Of a DNA stretch of 64,000 nucleotides, positions 49,711 through 59,332 are shown one piece after another. The stretch covers positions 84,596-148,595 of the forward strand of contig JADFLR010000009.1 in NCBI GenBank assembly GCA_022564295.1. The letters run 5' to 3'. The notes beneath the pieces were generated by a model that made no database searches, was not told the DNA's origin, and saw nothing but the letters and a program-made list of their open reading frames with translations. Numbering within the stretch: position 1 is the first letter of the stretch; the number at the start of each line of letters is the position of its first letter. This DNA comes from Bacteroidota bacterium. Its GTDB lineage: Bacteria > Bacteroidota > Ignavibacteria > Ignavibacteriales > Ignavibacteriaceae. The position numbers and the translations under genes are program-made.

Positions 49711-49742
49711 TTTTATCCTCTCCTTTTTAGTTTAGATTAAAT

Positions 49743-49934
49743 TTACCTGTTTATTGTTCCCGAATAAGACCATCTTACTTTTTGCCTGGCTTTTCTTGAA
49801 TATCTTCTGTTTCCAATTGCTCTGTGGATTTTATGACTATCGCATAATGGGCAGTATTTCGGAATGATTGATTTTGATGTTATCTCCCAGAAGTAATCGC
49901 ATTCCTCGCAATGAAATCTTTTTGTTTCTGTCAT
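49743..49934 (-). CDS. Small zinc-ribbon protein
   Basis: 63 residues with CEECDYFWEIT (residues ~9-19) and CPLCDSHKIH (about 33-42), a rubredoxin/FmdB-like zinc knuckle pair, and a basic tail. AAGGAGG lies upstream of the ATG. The pairing with a NifX-like protein is a known arrangement in anaerobes. Confidence 0.85.
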   Translation of the reverse strand: MTETKRFHCEECDYFWEITSKSIIPKYCPLCDSHKIHRAIGNRRYSRKARQKVRWSYSGTINR

Positions 49935-50276
49935 AGCAATGAACCTCCTTGTTAATATGCAAATAAATTTCAGATTATATTTCCCTTAATTTTCAAAGCT
50001 TAAAACCGCTTTTATTACATCAGGATTTTGCAGGAAGAATTTTAGAGAACAGTAACAATTACTATAATATAAAAATAAATGATAATGTCAATAGAATTAT
50101 GATGGGAGAGATCAGAATAATTACCCCACGCACCACAATCTTATCATAACCCAATAGTTGTTACGGAAAATGCGCCGGATTATTCGAGATAAATTCTGCT
50201 ATTTGTTATTTATCTTTATTTTAGAAGGATTAAAAGTATTAATCTGAAAATATTATTAAATCTACGTTTCAACAAA

Positions 50277-50933
50277 TTGGATACAAAAATTAAAGACATA
50301 ATTTTAAGAAACATTTCAAAAAGCTTTAATGGCGTAAATATCATAAACAATTTATCTATAGAAATTCCTGCTGGTTCAAAGGTGGCTGTAACAGGTAAAT
50401 CGGGCGCCGGGAAAAGTACCTTGGTAAATATGTTAATGGGTTTCATCTTGCCCGATAATGGAAAGATAACTTTAATGGGAATGGATGTGAACGAACAAAA
50501 CATAAATGAAATAAGAGAAAATATATCCTGGGTTCCGCAGGAACTTAATATTGATGTTCGATATGTTCGCGATCTTCTTCTGCTTCCTTTCGGTTATAAT
50601 AAAAACAAAAAAGACAACCCCTCGGTAAAAACAATAATCAATGCGCTTGATATGTTCGGATTAAAAGAAGATATACTAAGTAAAGATGTTTCTGAAATTT
50701 CAGGAGGAGAAAAACAAAGGATCTTTTTAACATCATCATATTTGCTAAAACGCAAAATATGTTTCCTGGACGAACCAACATCAGGACTGGATTCTGATTC
50801 TAAAAGGAAAGTAATAAATTATTTTCTGCATGAATGTGCATCTACCGTGGTTGCGGTTACTCATGACGAAAAGTGGATGGATAACTCGAATATAAAAATT
50901 GATTTAAATAATAATGATGTAAAAAGAATATGA
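50277..50933 (+). CDS. fetA: ABC transporter ATP-binding protein, FetA-type
   Basis: 218 residues. Walker A GKSGAGKST (about residues 40-48), Q-loop VPQEL, signature SEISGGEKQRI, Walker B KICFLDEPTSGLD and the H-loop VTHD are all present. The start is TTG 50277, as no ATG precedes the domain. It overlaps fetB by 4 bp (ATGA). FetAB exports iron and protects against iron or peroxide stress in enteric bacteria; the same role is likely here. Confidence 0.9.
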   Translation: MDTKIKDIILRNISKSFNGVNIINNLSIEIPAGSKVAVTGKSGAGKSTLVNMLMGFILPDNGKITLMGMDVNEQNINEIRENISWVPQELNIDVRYVRDLLLLPFGYNKNKKDNPSVKTIINALDMFGLKEDILSKDVSEISGGEKQRIFLTSSYLLKRKICFLDEPTSGLDSDSKRKVINYFLHECASTVVAVTHDEKWMDNSNIKIDLNNNDVKRI

Positions 50934-51724
50934 ACACTGCAATAGATATAGGCCGGTCAGATTTGGCGCTAGGATTTATTCTGCTTGTAATACCATTCTT
51001 TATTCTATGGTACTTTAAAACAGGATTGCTAAAGCCCGCTGTTATTTCAGTAATTAGAATGACGGTACAGCTTTTACTTGTTGGATTGTATCTCGAGTAC
51101 ATTTTCAAATTGAATAATATGTGGGTGAATCTTGCCTGGGTTTTAATTATGGTAATAATTGCAACGGCAACAACTGTTAAACGAAGCGAGCTTAACCGCC
51201 GGTTATATTTAATTCCTGTTTTCGTTTCCCTAACAATCAGTTTGATTATAGTGGATGTTTATTTTCTTGGCTTTGTTATAAAACTAGACAACCTTTTCGA
51301 AGCTATTTATCTCATTCCTATCACAGGCATGCTGCTTGGAAACTGTATTCGTATAAACATACTTGGGCTGTCATCTTATTATAATAAGCTGCAGAAAGAA
51401 CAAATTCTCTACAAGTACGCACTGGCAAACGGTGCAACAATAAAAGAAGCATTATTCCCTTATATGAGAAACTCATTAAAAACATCTTTTGCTCCTACCA
51501 TTGCAACTATGGCGGTAGTTGGTCTGGTTTCATTACCGGGAATGATGACAGGACAGATTTTGGGTGGAAGTTCGCCGACCGTAGCAATAAAGTATCAGAT
51601 AATGTTAATGATAACAATTTTTGTATCATCAATAATGACGGTTGTATTAACAATATTTATTTCAAACAGGTTTATATTTGATTCATTTCATAACTTAAGA
51701 ACCAAAATAATTATAGATGGATAA
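50930..51724 (+). CDS. fetB: ABC transporter permease, FetB/UPF0014
   Basis: 264 residues with about seven hydrophobic helices. GLYLEYIFKLNNMWVNLAWVLIMV, IPITGMLLGNCIRIN, LANGATIKEALFPYMRNSLKTSFAPTIATMAVVGLVSLPGMMTGQILGGSSP are UPF0014 signature regions, quoted for position near residues 150-210. Translationally coupled to fetA. Confidence 0.92.
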   Translation: MNTAIDIGRSDLALGFILLVIPFFILWYFKTGLLKPAVISVIRMTVQLLLVGLYLEYIFKLNNMWVNLAWVLIMVIIATATTVKRSELNRRLYLIPVFVSLTISLIIVDVYFLGFVIKLDNLFEAIYLIPITGMLLGNCIRINILGLSSYYNKLQKEQILYKYALANGATIKEALFPYMRNSLKTSFAPTIATMAVVGLVSLPGMMTGQILGGSSPTVAIKYQIMLMITIFVSSIMTVVLTIFISNRFIFDSFHNLRTKIIIDG

Positions 51725-51954
51725 GATCTTGTTAGATCATTTCAGATAATAATTCCTGCCGTGGATTAGCGATTACAACTTCGTTAACTATTTAACCCAA
51801 TTACAATTCACATAATAAAATTTGGTAAAGTATATTAAATATGTGATCAGTAAATTTTTTTAAACAAGCACAATAAATTACCGTCTAACCCGTTAACATA
51901 TTAGAAAACATTTTTATCGGAGCGGAACTGGAAAAGAACTTAATACAAAAATGT

Positions 51955-52464
51955 ATGAAGAATGATGCTGTGGCTTTTGGCAAGTTGATACAGGTTTATA
52001 GAATACAATTGTTTTCTTACCTGCTCCGGCTTTGTGGAGATCGAATGACTGCTGAAGATCTTTTCCAGGAAACATTAATTAAAGTCTGGAAAGGTTTTAA
52101 ATCATATAATGAGCAGAGCAAATTCTCGTCATGGTTATTTTCTATTGCTCATAATGTGGCTGTGGATTCAATCAGGAAAGAATCGGCAAAAAACACGACT
52201 CCTTCATTTGATGATATAGAGGCATTTTCCAGCAATAACGATCCGCACATTACTTTTGTAGAAAAAGAAACAAATGAGTTAATAATGGCAACCGTTAGTA
52301 CATTATCCGAGAAGCAAAAACAGGTGTTTCTTCTTCGTCAGCACAGCGGCTTGACGTTTAAGGAAATATCCAAAGAAACAAATCAACCTTTAAACACTGT
52401 TCTTGGACATATGCATTATGCAGTATCCAGGATCAGGGAAAAACTGAGCAAAGAATATGGATGA
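51955..52464 (+). CDS. ECF RNA polymerase sigma factor
   Basis: 169 residues with sigma-70 region 2 (LFSYLLRLCGDRMTAEDLFQETLIKVWKGF ... FSSWLFSIAHNVAVDSIRK) and region 4 (LSEKQKQVFLLRQHSGLTFKEISKETNQPLNTVLGHM). Family N-termini usually begin ~10 residues earlier (ELEKNLIQKC is in frame upstream of ATG 51955), so the true start may be a rare codon at about 51910-51930. Its stop overlaps the anti-sigma gene. Confidence 0.92.
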   Translation: MKNDAVAFGKLIQVYRIQLFSYLLRLCGDRMTAEDLFQETLIKVWKGFKSYNEQSKFSSWLFSIAHNVAVDSIRKESAKNTTPSFDDIEAFSSNNDPHITFVEKETNELIMATVSTLSEKQKQVFLLRQHSGLTFKEISKETNQPLNTVLGHMHYAVSRIREKLSKEYG

Positions 52465-53068
52465 TACAAATAAAAAATTGTGTAAAGAGTTTGAGAGTGA
52501 AATGTGGTTATTTATCGATCACTCAATGGAAAAAGCGAGAAAAATATTCTGGCAAAACCACCTTGTTAGTTGTTCCGATTGTAGTTCGCTTCTAAAAATA
52601 TCTTTGGAAACAATTGAACAATATAATCGAGTTCCACTTGATGACATCTCAGATGGTTCTTATAAAAATATAATCAATGCTATAACGGCGGATAAGAGAG
52701 GAAACGAACATCCTGTTATGCCGATAAAAAGAAATCGCTCGCTGTTTGAAATTTTTGGTTTTTACAAACTTACATTCGGCGGTGCATTAGTTGCTGCTGC
52801 TATAATTTTTCTCATCATTACATTTATTAATGAACCCAAATTCCCTGAAATTAAAAAGGAATTGTCAAAACAGATACTCGCCTGGAATGATAAACAAATG
52901 GCTGATAGATTGGAGAAAGTTGGCGATAAAATTTATTCATTACAAACAAACGAATGGGATATTTATTTCATCAGAAAAAACAAGAAAGAAAATTGGAGAA
53001 AGGCTTTGTCTTCAATTCAAAAACAAATTAGAAAGATGCAGAAAGAAGTCGCAAGTGTTTCAATGTAA
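52457..53068 (+). CDS. Anti-sigma factor with zinc-binding HxxxCxxC motif
   Basis: 203 residues. NHLVSCSDCSSLL (about residues 34-46) is a ZAS-type zinc motif, then a transmembrane helix (LTFGGALVAAAIIFLIITFI, about 110-130) and a basic periplasmic domain. It should hold the ECF factor encoded immediately upstream (8-bp overlap) and release it on an envelope signal. Confidence 0.85.
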   Translation: MDDTNKKLCKEFESEMWLFIDHSMEKARKIFWQNHLVSCSDCSSLLKISLETIEQYNRVPLDDISDGSYKNIINAITADKRGNEHPVMPIKRNRSLFEIFGFYKLTFGGALVAAAIIFLIITFINEPKFPEIKKELSKQILAWNDKQMADRLEKVGDKIYSLQTNEWDIYFIRKNKKENWRKALSSIQKQIRKMQKEVASVSM

Positions 53069-53090
53069 TTAATTAATAAGGAGTGTTAAA

Positions 53091-53669
53091 ATGAAAACTA
53101 TTATTATGATTCTATTCGTATTCTCGTTCGTAGCCGGAAATCTTCTCGCCCAGGAAGATGTTTATGTACAAAAAGCCCCTCTGGGTTTTGGGGCTTTTAT
53201 TGGAGTTGGGGAACAGGATGAAAAGGAACTTCTTGAGAGCCTTCCACCCGAATTAAAAGCGGAGTTATTAAAAGTTAAAGAACTAGATCCGAAACAATAT
53301 AAGGCGCTTTTACACGAAATTGCATTTAACGGGTATGATGTTTATGCTGGATTTATGGAATCTTATGAGAGAGAAAGATACGAAACTGAAAAACAGGTTA
53401 GGGAGCTGGAACTTTTTACTGTGACTTTAGGTATTCGCTATGGGCATGCAAATGATAACGAAAAGCCAAAAATAATTAATGATCTTAAATCGCAATTAAA
53501 CCAGTTGTTCGATATGAAGGAGAAAGCCCGCAGTCTTGAAGTTGAACTGTTATCGAAAGAGCTTGCGCAGCTTAAAGAATCTTTGAAGGTAAGAAAGAGT
53601 AACAAAGGTGAAATAATTAATAGAAGATTAAACGAACTAATTGGTAAGGGCGAATACTTAGAATGGTAA
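53091..53669 (+). CDS. Secreted helical protein in the sigma/anti-sigma operon
   Basis: 192 residues with a signal peptide (MKTIIMILFVFSFVAGNLLAQ). The mature part is highly charged and helical (EKQVRELELFTVTLGIRYGH; MKEKARSLEVELLSKELAQLKESLKVRK), with coiled-coil character. AAGGAG precedes the ATG and a terminator follows. It may be the sensed or effector periplasmic protein of the sigma system. Confidence 0.75.
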   Translation: MKTIIMILFVFSFVAGNLLAQEDVYVQKAPLGFGAFIGVGEQDEKELLESLPPELKAELLKVKELDPKQYKALLHEIAFNGYDVYAGFMESYERERYETEKQVRELELFTVTLGIRYGHANDNEKPKIINDLKSQLNQLFDMKEKARSLEVELLSKELAQLKESLKVRKSNKGEIINRRLNELIGKGEYLEW

Positions 53670-53705
53670 ACTAATTTTTTCCACGAATACATCATCTCTT
53701 CTCAC

Positions 53706-53733
53706 AGCCGCCCAGCGGGGCGGCTACTTTATT
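53706..53733 (+). terminator. Terminator of the ECF sigma operon
   Basis: AGCCGCCC-AGCG-GGGCGGCT is followed by ACTTTATTTT. It lies 37 bp after the stop at 53669. Confidence 0.85.
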
Positions 53734-53896
53734 TTATGTTATTTATAAACTTTGTAACGCATTGGTCTACTTATACTTGCCAATCTTATAATAACAATTT
53801 AATCAAGTTACAAGAATGTTGAAGCGGGCTACAAACTATTATGCTACTACTATCTCGCTTATTTTTATATACATTGTTATGACCTTTTATTCTTGT

Positions 53897-56026
53897 TTAT
53901 TCATTCTCATTTTCTTCTTCGGACAACATAAATTCCAAGAATAACAACTCTGCTTTTGCATAGTCACTTTCAAATTTCAAATCCCACCGTTTTTCCATAA
54001 ATTTAAGTAGTATGTTTCCCCTTTCAAGAATTGTCTCAGGTGTCCAGTCTTCATATGCAGAAACTTCTATTTCGGAATGAGAACCATCTGAATATCCTTG
54101 TCTCATTTTATTCTTCCTTTCATTAAACTTGGGATTTTTCTTATCCTTGAAACAGTCATTTTGTAAGCTTGAATTTATGCTTTGAGATAGAGGTAATAAA
54201 TTACCTAATGTTCCTTGGAAAATTGCTTTATTTGATTTTTTTTGTCCCTTAAAGTTATCTTTCCAGCATTTATTTATGGGTGTTTGCGGGTAAATATGTT
54301 CTATAGAAACTTTATCTTTCTCACCTTTTACAAAAAGATTCCAATCTATTTTCTTACTGCCTCTTAATCTTACTTTTTTCATCTCATATTCATAGAGGAA
54401 ATATCTTAAACCATTCCATTGATAAAAACCGCCACCATTTTTAAATTTCTTTTCAAGAAACTTTTGAAAATAGCCATAATCAAAAAACAAGGCATTTGAA
54501 ACATCTGATGTATAAGAGAATACATTATCAACTAATTCGTTCAGTCTTGACACTATATTGGCAATTGACATTTCTTTTATTCTTAGTTTTCTGGAAGCTC
54601 TATAGAATTCACTATTTCTATAGTTTGCCATTGAGCGACTCATTCTAAATCCTATAAAAATGAAACGTTCAATTGCTGAAAAAAGTTTTACTCTATCTTT
54701 TGATTCTATATTTTTTGAAAGAAACGAAGCGGTAACTAATGGTCTAAAATAAATTATACCAATTCGATTAAGTCTATCAATCCAAAGACTCTCTTTTGCG
54801 CTTAATTCAGGATTGTTAAGTGGGTTATGTGTGTTATACCAATTAACAGCCGCTGCTTTTAGACTATTTACATAATTTTCAATTTCCTTGGGTGTCAGTT
54901 TTGGAATTAGAACTGTTTTTTCATTTATTCCATTTACTTCAACTTCTTCTTGGTCGGTATCATCCTCTTCTCGTATTTCTTCGAAGCTTTGTAGTGAACT
55001 TATTTTTACTTCCGTTTTTGTATATATATTTTGCGGTGTGAATTTTTGCTCTAATAAAAAACGGATATAATCATCACCTTTTTCTCTCGAATATTGAAAA
55101 TACATTATCCAATGTGCAACCAAAAAATCATCATCATTGAGTGGTTTCTTTTTGTTGCGTCCTAATTGAAAATATACTTCTTTCCAAGCATCATTTATTT
55201 TTTCTCTTAAAGAAACACGTTCATCTATTTTTAAATCATTTCCATCATATAATGTTGTCAAATAGATTAGTCTGTTTTTTAATAATTCAAGATTTGATAG
55301 TTTTTTGCCTCTATTGTTCATTGTTTCGAAAGCGACAAACACATCGAAATCATCACTTATTTCATAAACATTGAACATCAGGTTTTGGGTTAGTTTCTTA
55401 AATAGCACTTCAATTTCAGACCAACCATATTCTTTATATAAATTTGCAAGATTTTCTATAAAAAAGTTTTTCGCATTTTCAAGGTTTAATGTGTAGAATG
55501 TTTCTTGAATAGTTCCACTGTTCGGTTCGTTATAAATCCGGTGTTTTAAAAACTGAAAACTTGGGTTATCAATTTCATAACCAAATTTGTAAGTTCTAAT
55601 AATAAATCGAGGTGGTCTTACAACAACTAAATATTCTTCTTTAATAGCTTTTAAGCTAAAAGAACCTAAATATATTTCCTCTTCTTTTTTGTCTTTATTT
55701 TCAGGAAGATTGCTTAATAGTTCTGAAATTGCTTGAATAAAAATGACAAATGTTGCCAACCTTTGTTGACCATCCACAATATGAAATGGTTTATAACCTC
55801 TATCTTCAATTAGCCAGCGTTCATCATTCCATCTATACCAAACTTTTTTGTCAACCATTTTTAGCGATAAAAGACCCGTGTAATGAAATCTATCAGGAGG
55901 TAAATTAACAACATCTTCCCAAAAATCTTTTAGTTGCCTTGTAGTCCATGCATAGCCTCTTTGGTAATCGGGAATTTTAAATATTCTGTCTTTGAATATG
56001 TTTTTAAAAGATACTAATTCATTCAT
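53897..56026 (-). CDS. GmrSD-like DUF262-DUF1524 protein (type IV restriction/defence)
   Basis: 709 residues. The DUF262 half contains FKIPDYQRGYAW and VDGQQRLATFVIFI (DGQQR motif, about residues 78-90), typical of nucleotide-dependent GmrS. The C-terminal DUF1524 part carries the HNH-like SIEHIYPQTP motif and GTLGNLLPLSQSINSSLQN. Fused GmrS-GmrD proteins restrict modified (glucosylated hydroxymethylcytosine) phage DNA; related ones have wider defence roles. It is flanked by ordinary chromosomal genes, with weak attC-like palindromes on the 3' side. Confidence 0.9.
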   Translation of the reverse strand: MNELVSFKNIFKDRIFKIPDYQRGYAWTTRQLKDFWEDVVNLPPDRFHYTGLLSLKMVDKKVWYRWNDERWLIEDRGYKPFHIVDGQQRLATFVIFIQAISELLSNLPENKDKKEEEIYLGSFSLKAIKEEYLVVVRPPRFIIRTYKFGYEIDNPSFQFLKHRIYNEPNSGTIQETFYTLNLENAKNFFIENLANLYKEYGWSEIEVLFKKLTQNLMFNVYEISDDFDVFVAFETMNNRGKKLSNLELLKNRLIYLTTLYDGNDLKIDERVSLREKINDAWKEVYFQLGRNKKKPLNDDDFLVAHWIMYFQYSREKGDDYIRFLLEQKFTPQNIYTKTEVKISSLQSFEEIREEDDTDQEEVEVNGINEKTVLIPKLTPKEIENYVNSLKAAAVNWYNTHNPLNNPELSAKESLWIDRLNRIGIIYFRPLVTASFLSKNIESKDRVKLFSAIERFIFIGFRMSRSMANYRNSEFYRASRKLRIKEMSIANIVSRLNELVDNVFSYTSDVSNALFFDYGYFQKFLEKKFKNGGGFYQWNGLRYFLYEYEMKKVRLRGSKKIDWNLFVKGEKDKVSIEHIYPQTPINKCWKDNFKGQKKSNKAIFQGTLGNLLPLSQSINSSLQNDCFKDKKNPKFNERKNKMRQGYSDGSHSEIEVSAYEDWTPETILERGNILLKFMEKRWDLKFESDYAKAELLFLEFMLSEEENENE

Positions 56027-56172
56027 TTTATTAATTTTCGTTTCTTGATTTTAATTGGGCAAAACGTCTCTCTATACGCATTGCGTATGCAGGACAAGTT
56101 AATTATTTGTTCGTTTATTATGTGATTCTACTTTTAATATCTGTTCTTTGCTTAATTTCGTTCTCTTTAGGG

Positions 56173-57189
56173 TTAATGATTTACCATCACCATTTCCTTC
56201 AAAGCTTCAATCCACATCGGATGATCATTCAAACTTTCAACAAGTTGTATTTTTTCTCCGCCATATTGTTCAAATAGTTTCTGATACTCCATTCCGATTT
56301 CAACTGTCGTCTCAAGGCAATCTGCAACAAAAGCTGGACTAAATACTAATAGCTTCTTTGCCCCTTTCTTTGCTTGTTCAATTACCACTTCATCGGAAAA
56401 CGGCTCAAGCCATTTTTTGTCTAACCTTGACTGAAAACAAACTGTATATTTTTCATTTTGGATATTAAGCTTTTCCACAAGCAGTCTTGTTGTTGCGTAA
56501 CAAGTTGCTTTATAACAATATGGATTGCTCTCGTTTATCTCCGATTCGCAATTATGTTCTTCGCAGAGCGTGCCGTCGCCGTAAACTTTATCAACCTGCC
56601 TAACAGGTAATCCGTGATAACTGAAAAGTATATGGTCATACTCATAAAAGTTATATTTTTTTGCGCGTTCAACAATCGTATTTAAGTATCCTTCATTATC
56701 ATAAAACTGGCTGATGACGTTTATTTCCGGAATTATCCACCATTTGCTGATCAATTTCATTACCTTATCAATTGCAGAACCTGTGCTTGCAGAAGCATAT
56801 TGTGGAAACAACGGGATGATAATTATCTTCTTATAATTATTCTTTTCCATCCTTGCCAATATTTCGTCCATGCCTGGATTTTGATATCTCATTGCAAGAT
56901 GTACTTTAAAATCATCTTCCAGTGCTAATTGTAGTTTATCCTGAATCGATTTTCCATAAATTAAAATCGGAGAGCCATCTTTTGTCCATAAATCTTTATA
57001 GATTTTTGCAGACTTTGGTGCGCGGAAAGGAACGATAACAAAATTAACGAGAAAGAATCTTGCAATAGCTGGAATATCAATCACCCTTGGATCGTTAAGG
57101 AATTCAAAGAGATACTTCCGCACATCTCTTACAGAAGGGCTATCGGGTGTGCCTAAGTTTATAAGTAAAACACCAACGTTTGGTTTCAT
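56173..57189 (-). CDS. hemH: Ferrochelatase
   Basis: 338 residues from ATG 57189 (MKPNVGVLLINLGTPDSP); an upstream ATG at 57216 adds nine residues without support. Catalytic His in FSYHGLPVRQVD (about residue 185) and Glu in DCLETTVEIGMEY (about 290). It inserts Fe2+ into protoporphyrin, the last step of haem b synthesis. Stand-alone gene. Confidence 0.94.
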   Translation of the reverse strand: MKPNVGVLLINLGTPDSPSVRDVRKYLFEFLNDPRVIDIPAIARFFLVNFVIVPFRAPKSAKIYKDLWTKDGSPILIYGKSIQDKLQLALEDDFKVHLAMRYQNPGMDEILARMEKNNYKKIIIIPLFPQYASASTGSAIDKVMKLISKWWIIPEINVISQFYDNEGYLNTIVERAKKYNFYEYDHILFSYHGLPVRQVDKVYGDGTLCEEHNCESEINESNPYCYKATCYATTRLLVEKLNIQNEKYTVCFQSRLDKKWLEPFSDEVVIEQAKKGAKKLLVFSPAFVADCLETTVEIGMEYQKLFEQYGGEKIQLVESLNDHPMWIEALKEMVMVNH

Positions 57190-57494
57190 ATTATTATAAT
57201 GATTATTTAATACCAATTGATTAAATTAACAATATCAATTTAATAAGGGTTGATGTAAAAATGAATATGGGGGCTCTTTACCTAAAAATACAGCCCTGCC
57301 CTTGGCATTTAACTTTTTAAACGAACGTCTTATCTCCTAATATTACAACCTCTTTCAAACTGTCAAAATCATTACGAATAAATTCCTGTTTGTTATTTAA
57401 ACTTACAACTGGTTATATTAGCTTTTAAACATTAATTCATATGGTGGTGTTGTGTTAATCAAACCCCGATTTATATACCAGCAAGGAGTGTTAA

Positions 57495-59111
57495 ATGAAA
57501 AATAAACTAGCTATTGCGAACCTAAATGATTTAAAGGATAGAAAACCCGCATACGCACTTGTAAGCGGTACAGATTTAGTGGTTATAAAATACGATGATA
57601 ATATTTCCGTATTTTACGGCAGATGCCTTCATCGCGGTGCGCTTTTGGCAGATGGGTTTGTTGAGGGTCATAACCTTATTTGCGGTGTGCACAACTGGGA
57701 TTACAGGCTTGATACGGGAATAAGTGAATACAAGAACGATGAAAAGCTGCACAAGTTTTCTTCAATTGTTGAAGAGGGAAAAGTTTATGTTGATGAAGAT
57801 AAAATAAAAGAATTTGAAAAAGAGTTTCCGCCGAATATAAATCGTGATGAATACCTTGGGCTTTATGTTTCAACACATCCAACTCCCGAGGAAGACAAAG
57901 CGGATGAGATACAACAATTAGCAAAATACGGATTATCTAAAGTTGGGCATCATGGACCTGTTGCTGCAATGGGTGTTGGAAGAAATCAACTGCCCAAATG
58001 GGATGACATACAAATACTCCCTGCACAGCTTGCACGGCTGCCTCATTTAGAAGATGTTGAAGTTGGAACGAATGTAATAATTGGAAGTGCTGCAAAAAAA
58101 CCGCTTGAATTAAAAATTCCACTCTTTGTTTCAGATATGAGTTTCGGTGCACTATCTGAAGAAGCAAAAATGTCTTTAGCAAGAGGTGCAGAGTTAGCTG
58201 GCACTGGCATCTGCTCGGGAGAAGGTGGAATGCTGCCTGAAGAACAAGCAGAAAACAGCCGGTATTTTTATGAGCTTGCCTCGGCAAAGTTTGGTTTTAA
58301 AATGGAACTGCTTAAAAAAGTTCAGGCATTTCATTTCAAAGGCGGGCAGGGTGCAAAAACAGGTACGGGCGGACATCTGCCGGGTATTAAAAACAAAGGA
58401 AGGATTAGTGAAGTTCGCGGTTTGCCCGAAGGCACTCCCGCAATTTCTCCTCCAAGATTTACAGATTTAATTTCTACAAAAGATTTTAAAAACTTTGCTG
58501 AGGAAGTAAGGGGATACACGGGCGGAATTCCCATCGGTTTTAAACTATCAGCAAACCACATTGAAGAAGATATTGATGCAGCAATTGAGATTGGTGTTGA
58601 TTATATAATTCTTGATGGCAGGGGTGGTGCTACAGGTGCAGCTCCGCTTATTTTCCGGGATAACATTTCCGTTCCCACAATTCCCTCTCTTGCAAGAGCA
58701 AGAGAACATCTTGATAAATGTGATGCTAAAGATATTACCCTTATAATTACAGGCGGATTAAGAACGGCTCCTGATTTTATAAAAGCTATGGCGCTTGGCG
58801 CCGATGCAATTGCATTAGCTAATTCTGCTATTCAGGCAATTGGCTGCCAGGCAATGAGAGCTTGCCATACAAATAATTGTCCCGTTGGAATTGCAACACA
58901 AAAGAAAAGCTTGAGAAGCAGAATTAATATTGATCTATCTGCAAAACGATTGGAAAACTTTTTCAATGCCTCCGTTGAATTAATGCAGGTGATGGCAAGG
59001 GCTTGTGAACATGATCATTTAAACCAGTTTAATAAAGATGATATTACAACGTTTGATAGAAATATGGCATATTTAACCGGAATAAAATATGGGGGGGCTG
59101 TCCCGTTATAG
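57495..59111 (+). CDS. Rieske - glutamate synthase FMN-domain fusion
   Basis: 538 residues. The N-terminal ~105 residues form a Rieske [2Fe-2S] domain with CLHRG and CGVHNWDY cluster ligands. The rest is the FMN-binding/synthase domain of glutamate synthase large subunits (FVSDMSFGALSEEAKMSLARGAELAG; GAKTGTGGHLPGIK; ILDGRGGATGAAP). The Cys-rich CQAMRACHTNNCPVGIATQ at about residue 455 corresponds to the 3Fe-4S cluster. It lacks the glutaminase domain. AAGGAGTG precedes the ATG. Likely an electron-coupled oxidoreductase; the substrate may not be glutamine. Confidence 0.93.
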   Translation: MKNKLAIANLNDLKDRKPAYALVSGTDLVVIKYDDNISVFYGRCLHRGALLADGFVEGHNLICGVHNWDYRLDTGISEYKNDEKLHKFSSIVEEGKVYVDEDKIKEFEKEFPPNINRDEYLGLYVSTHPTPEEDKADEIQQLAKYGLSKVGHHGPVAAMGVGRNQLPKWDDIQILPAQLARLPHLEDVEVGTNVIIGSAAKKPLELKIPLFVSDMSFGALSEEAKMSLARGAELAGTGICSGEGGMLPEEQAENSRYFYELASAKFGFKMELLKKVQAFHFKGGQGAKTGTGGHLPGIKNKGRISEVRGLPEGTPAISPPRFTDLISTKDFKNFAEEVRGYTGGIPIGFKLSANHIEEDIDAAIEIGVDYIILDGRGGATGAAPLIFRDNISVPTIPSLARAREHLDKCDAKDITLIITGGLRTAPDFIKAMALGADAIALANSAIQAIGCQAMRACHTNNCPVGIATQKKSLRSRINIDLSAKRLENFFNASVELMQVMARACEHDHLNQFNKDDITTFDRNMAYLTGIKYGGAVPL

Positions 59112-59332
59112 AAATCAGGAGTTAGAAGTTTCATCGTTGATGTTATTCCCATCTTAACCAGGGTTATTAAAATAAAGGGAGGAAGAAAAAAAGAAAGACA
59201 ATAACTATTTACATACTACTTATTGCCAATTACATAGTTCCTAATTAAAGAGTTGGCAAACTGTCCACTATGCTACATAATCATTTAGCATTATTGTTTA
59301 TAATGAGTTGTAAAATAATAAGGCCGTTAAAA

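Noticed and set aside
53670..53896. attC-like site downstream of the DUF262-DUF1524 gene
   Set aside because: A palindromic stretch (minus strand CATAACAATGT ... ACATTCTTGT) is suggestive, but the cores and arms do not pair convincingly, so no feature is claimed.
57676..58561. Several long minus-strand frames inside the Rieske-glutamate synthase gene
   Set aside because: They are antisense shadows with low-complexity Leu/His/Gln-rich translations and no independent signals.
49263..59226. Repeated TACTACTTATTG words at 49263, 49284 and 59215
   Set aside because: Short AT-rich words in spacers; three occurrences without further shared context are not evidence of an element.
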